A stretch of DNA of 6,067 bases. Origin: Candidatus Geothermarchaeota archaeon. GTDB taxonomy: Archaea; Thermoproteota; Nitrososphaeria; Geothermarchaeales; JAUWBL01. The notes under the pieces were generated by a model. It was not told the DNA's origin, did not search any database, and was given only the letters and a program-made list of their open reading frames with translations. Numbering within the stretch: position 1 is the stretch's first letter; every line of letters starts with the position of its first letter. Shown in pieces: positions 5,118 to 6,067 of this stretch. The stretch lies in assembly GCA_030601715.1 (NCBI GenBank), contig JAUWBL010000072.1:1-6067 (forward strand). Reading direction: 5' to 3'. The position numbers and the translations under genes are program-made.

Positions 5118-6067
5118 ATGCCGGACTTCGTGGAGCTCCTCTTCACACCCCTTGTCGGCGGCCTAAAATGCGTCGAGGTGAGCGGAGACGAGTATGAGAA
5201 AGCCACCCTCAGCGGGAAAGGCATCGATGGCTCCTCTGTTCGACTTGCCCCCATCGAGAGGAGCGACCTCTTACTCAGGCCCGTCGAAGATTCTTACTTC
5301 AAGGTGCCTGAAGAGGATGCCTCTGGCAAGGCCCTATGCGACATCTACGCCCCTGCCGAGAGGGTCGAGGACTTCGGCAAGGAGAAGGAGTACCACCTCA
5401 GCCCCAGAACCATGCTGAAGAAAGTTCTGAGAGCTAGAGAGGAGGAGTTAGGATGCCGCTTCGTGGCTAGCTTTGAGATGGAGTTCTTCCTCCTGAAGGA
5501 CGGTGAGTTTCTGGACCGGGCAGGGTACTTCGCTCCCCAACCTCGCGACAGATCCATTGACCTGAGACACGAGATCCTACGTAACATCGGGAAGGCTGGC
5601 GTAGCTTGGACCTACACCCATCACGAGGTCTCCACAGGCCAGTACGAAGTCTGCCTCCACCACGAGCTCGCTCTGAAGATGGCGGACAACGCCACCAAGT
5701 TTCGGTACATCGCCAAGAACACAGCCCACCGCCGTGGCCTCAACCTAACCTTCATGCCCAAGCCGTTCCCGGAGATCAACGGTAGCGGCATGCACATCCA
5801 CATGAGCCTCATGAAGGAGAAGGACAACCTCTTCTACGGCGGCGACACCGAACGAATCTCTCCCCTAGCCAAGCACTTCGTCGGAGGGATCCTCCAGCAC
5901 GCCGAGGCCCTGGCAGCCTTCCTGGCCTCCTCCGTCAACTCGTACAAGCGCCTCGTCCCCGGCTACGAGGCCCCCATCAACCTGACGTGGGGGCACATGA
6001 ACCGGTCCGCCCTCATCCGCGTCCCCACCTTCAACGACGCAGGGGCCGCCCGGCTTGAAATCCGAGC
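5118..6067 (+). CDS. glnA: Glutamine synthetase type I, 3' end cut by the window edge
   Basis: The first 316 codons of a glutamine synthetase, which makes glutamine from glutamate, ammonia and ATP in the cytoplasm as a dodecamer. The N-terminal beta-grasp domain (about 3-75) includes the ammonia-site loop GIDGSSV (D37 and S40 match Asp50 and Ser53 of the enterobacterial enzyme). The catalytic domain shows E120 and E122 in FEMEFF, E170 and E177 in HHEVSTGQYEV, NGSGMHIH (221-228) with H226, SYKRLVPGYEAP (275-286) with R278 and E284, NRSALIR (295-301), and RLEIR (312-316) at the very edge. About 110-130 C-terminal residues are missing, so any adenylylation tyrosine cannot be judged. The 7-residue E-to-E spacing resembles the GSI-alpha/archaeal type. 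The N-terminus is about a dozen residues shorter than usual, and an in-frame TAG at 5109-5111 rules out a longer start. Retention of the Asp/Ser ammonia loop argues against a gamma-glutamyl-polyamine ligase paralogue. Confidence 0.92.
   Translation, partial: MPDFVELLFTPLVGGLKCVEVSGDEYEKATLSGKGIDGSSVRLAPIERSDLLLRPVEDSYFKVPEEDASGKALCDIYAPAERVEDFGKEKEYHLSPRTMLKKVLRAREEELGCRFVASFEMEFFLLKDGEFLDRAGYFAPQPRDRSIDLRHEILRNIGKAGVAWTYTHHEVSTGQYEVCLHHELALKMADNATKFRYIAKNTAHRRGLNLTFMPKPFPEINGSGMHIHMSLMKEKDNLFYGGDTERISPLAKHFVGGILQHAEALAAFLASSVNSYKRLVPGYEAPINLTWGHMNRSALIRVPTFNDAGAARLEIR

Overview
The window looks archaeal, most likely a member of the TACK/Thermoproteota-type lineages (a Bathyarchaeia-like organism is one possibility). 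The reasons are a serine tRNA gene with a 20-nt intron at a non-canonical position inside a bulge-helix-bulge-like fold, a TATA-type promoter placed so that glnA would be transcribed without a leader, frequent AGG/AGA arginine codons, and genes joined by ATGA overlap. The assignment is inference; no rRNA or other phylogenetic marker is present.

Layout from left to right. Positions 1-264 hold no recognisable gene but are rich in DNA symmetry: a long imperfect inverted repeat (9-49), a perfect 14-bp direct repeat whose copies start 26 bp apart (104-117 and 130-143), a 6-bp dyad (193-206), a second small dyad (206-216) and a TATA-like box (225-231). They precede a 116-aa ribbon-helix-helix-like protein (265-615). 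After 86 bp comes a 919-aa FtsX/MacB-type ABC permease (702-3461), joined by a 4-bp ATGA overlap to its 311-aa ATPase (3458-4393). About 500 bp follow in which I find no convincing gene, only small inverted repeats and an imperfect repeat pair bracketing the segment. A tRNA-Ser(GCT) gene with an encoded CCA end and an intron lies on the minus strand (4894-5000). Diverging from it is a glutamine synthetase gene (from 5118) that runs off the right edge just after its last active-site arginine motif.

How the parts may work together. The permease and ATPase almost certainly form one type VII (MacB/LolCDE/FtsX superfamily) ABC machine. Its substrate cannot be read from the sequence, and no separate adaptor or binding-protein gene is visible. 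The ribbon-helix-helix-like protein lies upstream on the same strand and may regulate itself and the transporter. The tRNA and glutamine synthetase appear unrelated to the transporter and share a 117-bp divergent promoter region. I did not find an unmistakably new multi-gene system. The most unusual items are the tRNA intron, the repeat-rich upstream region of the putative regulator and the structured gene-free segment.
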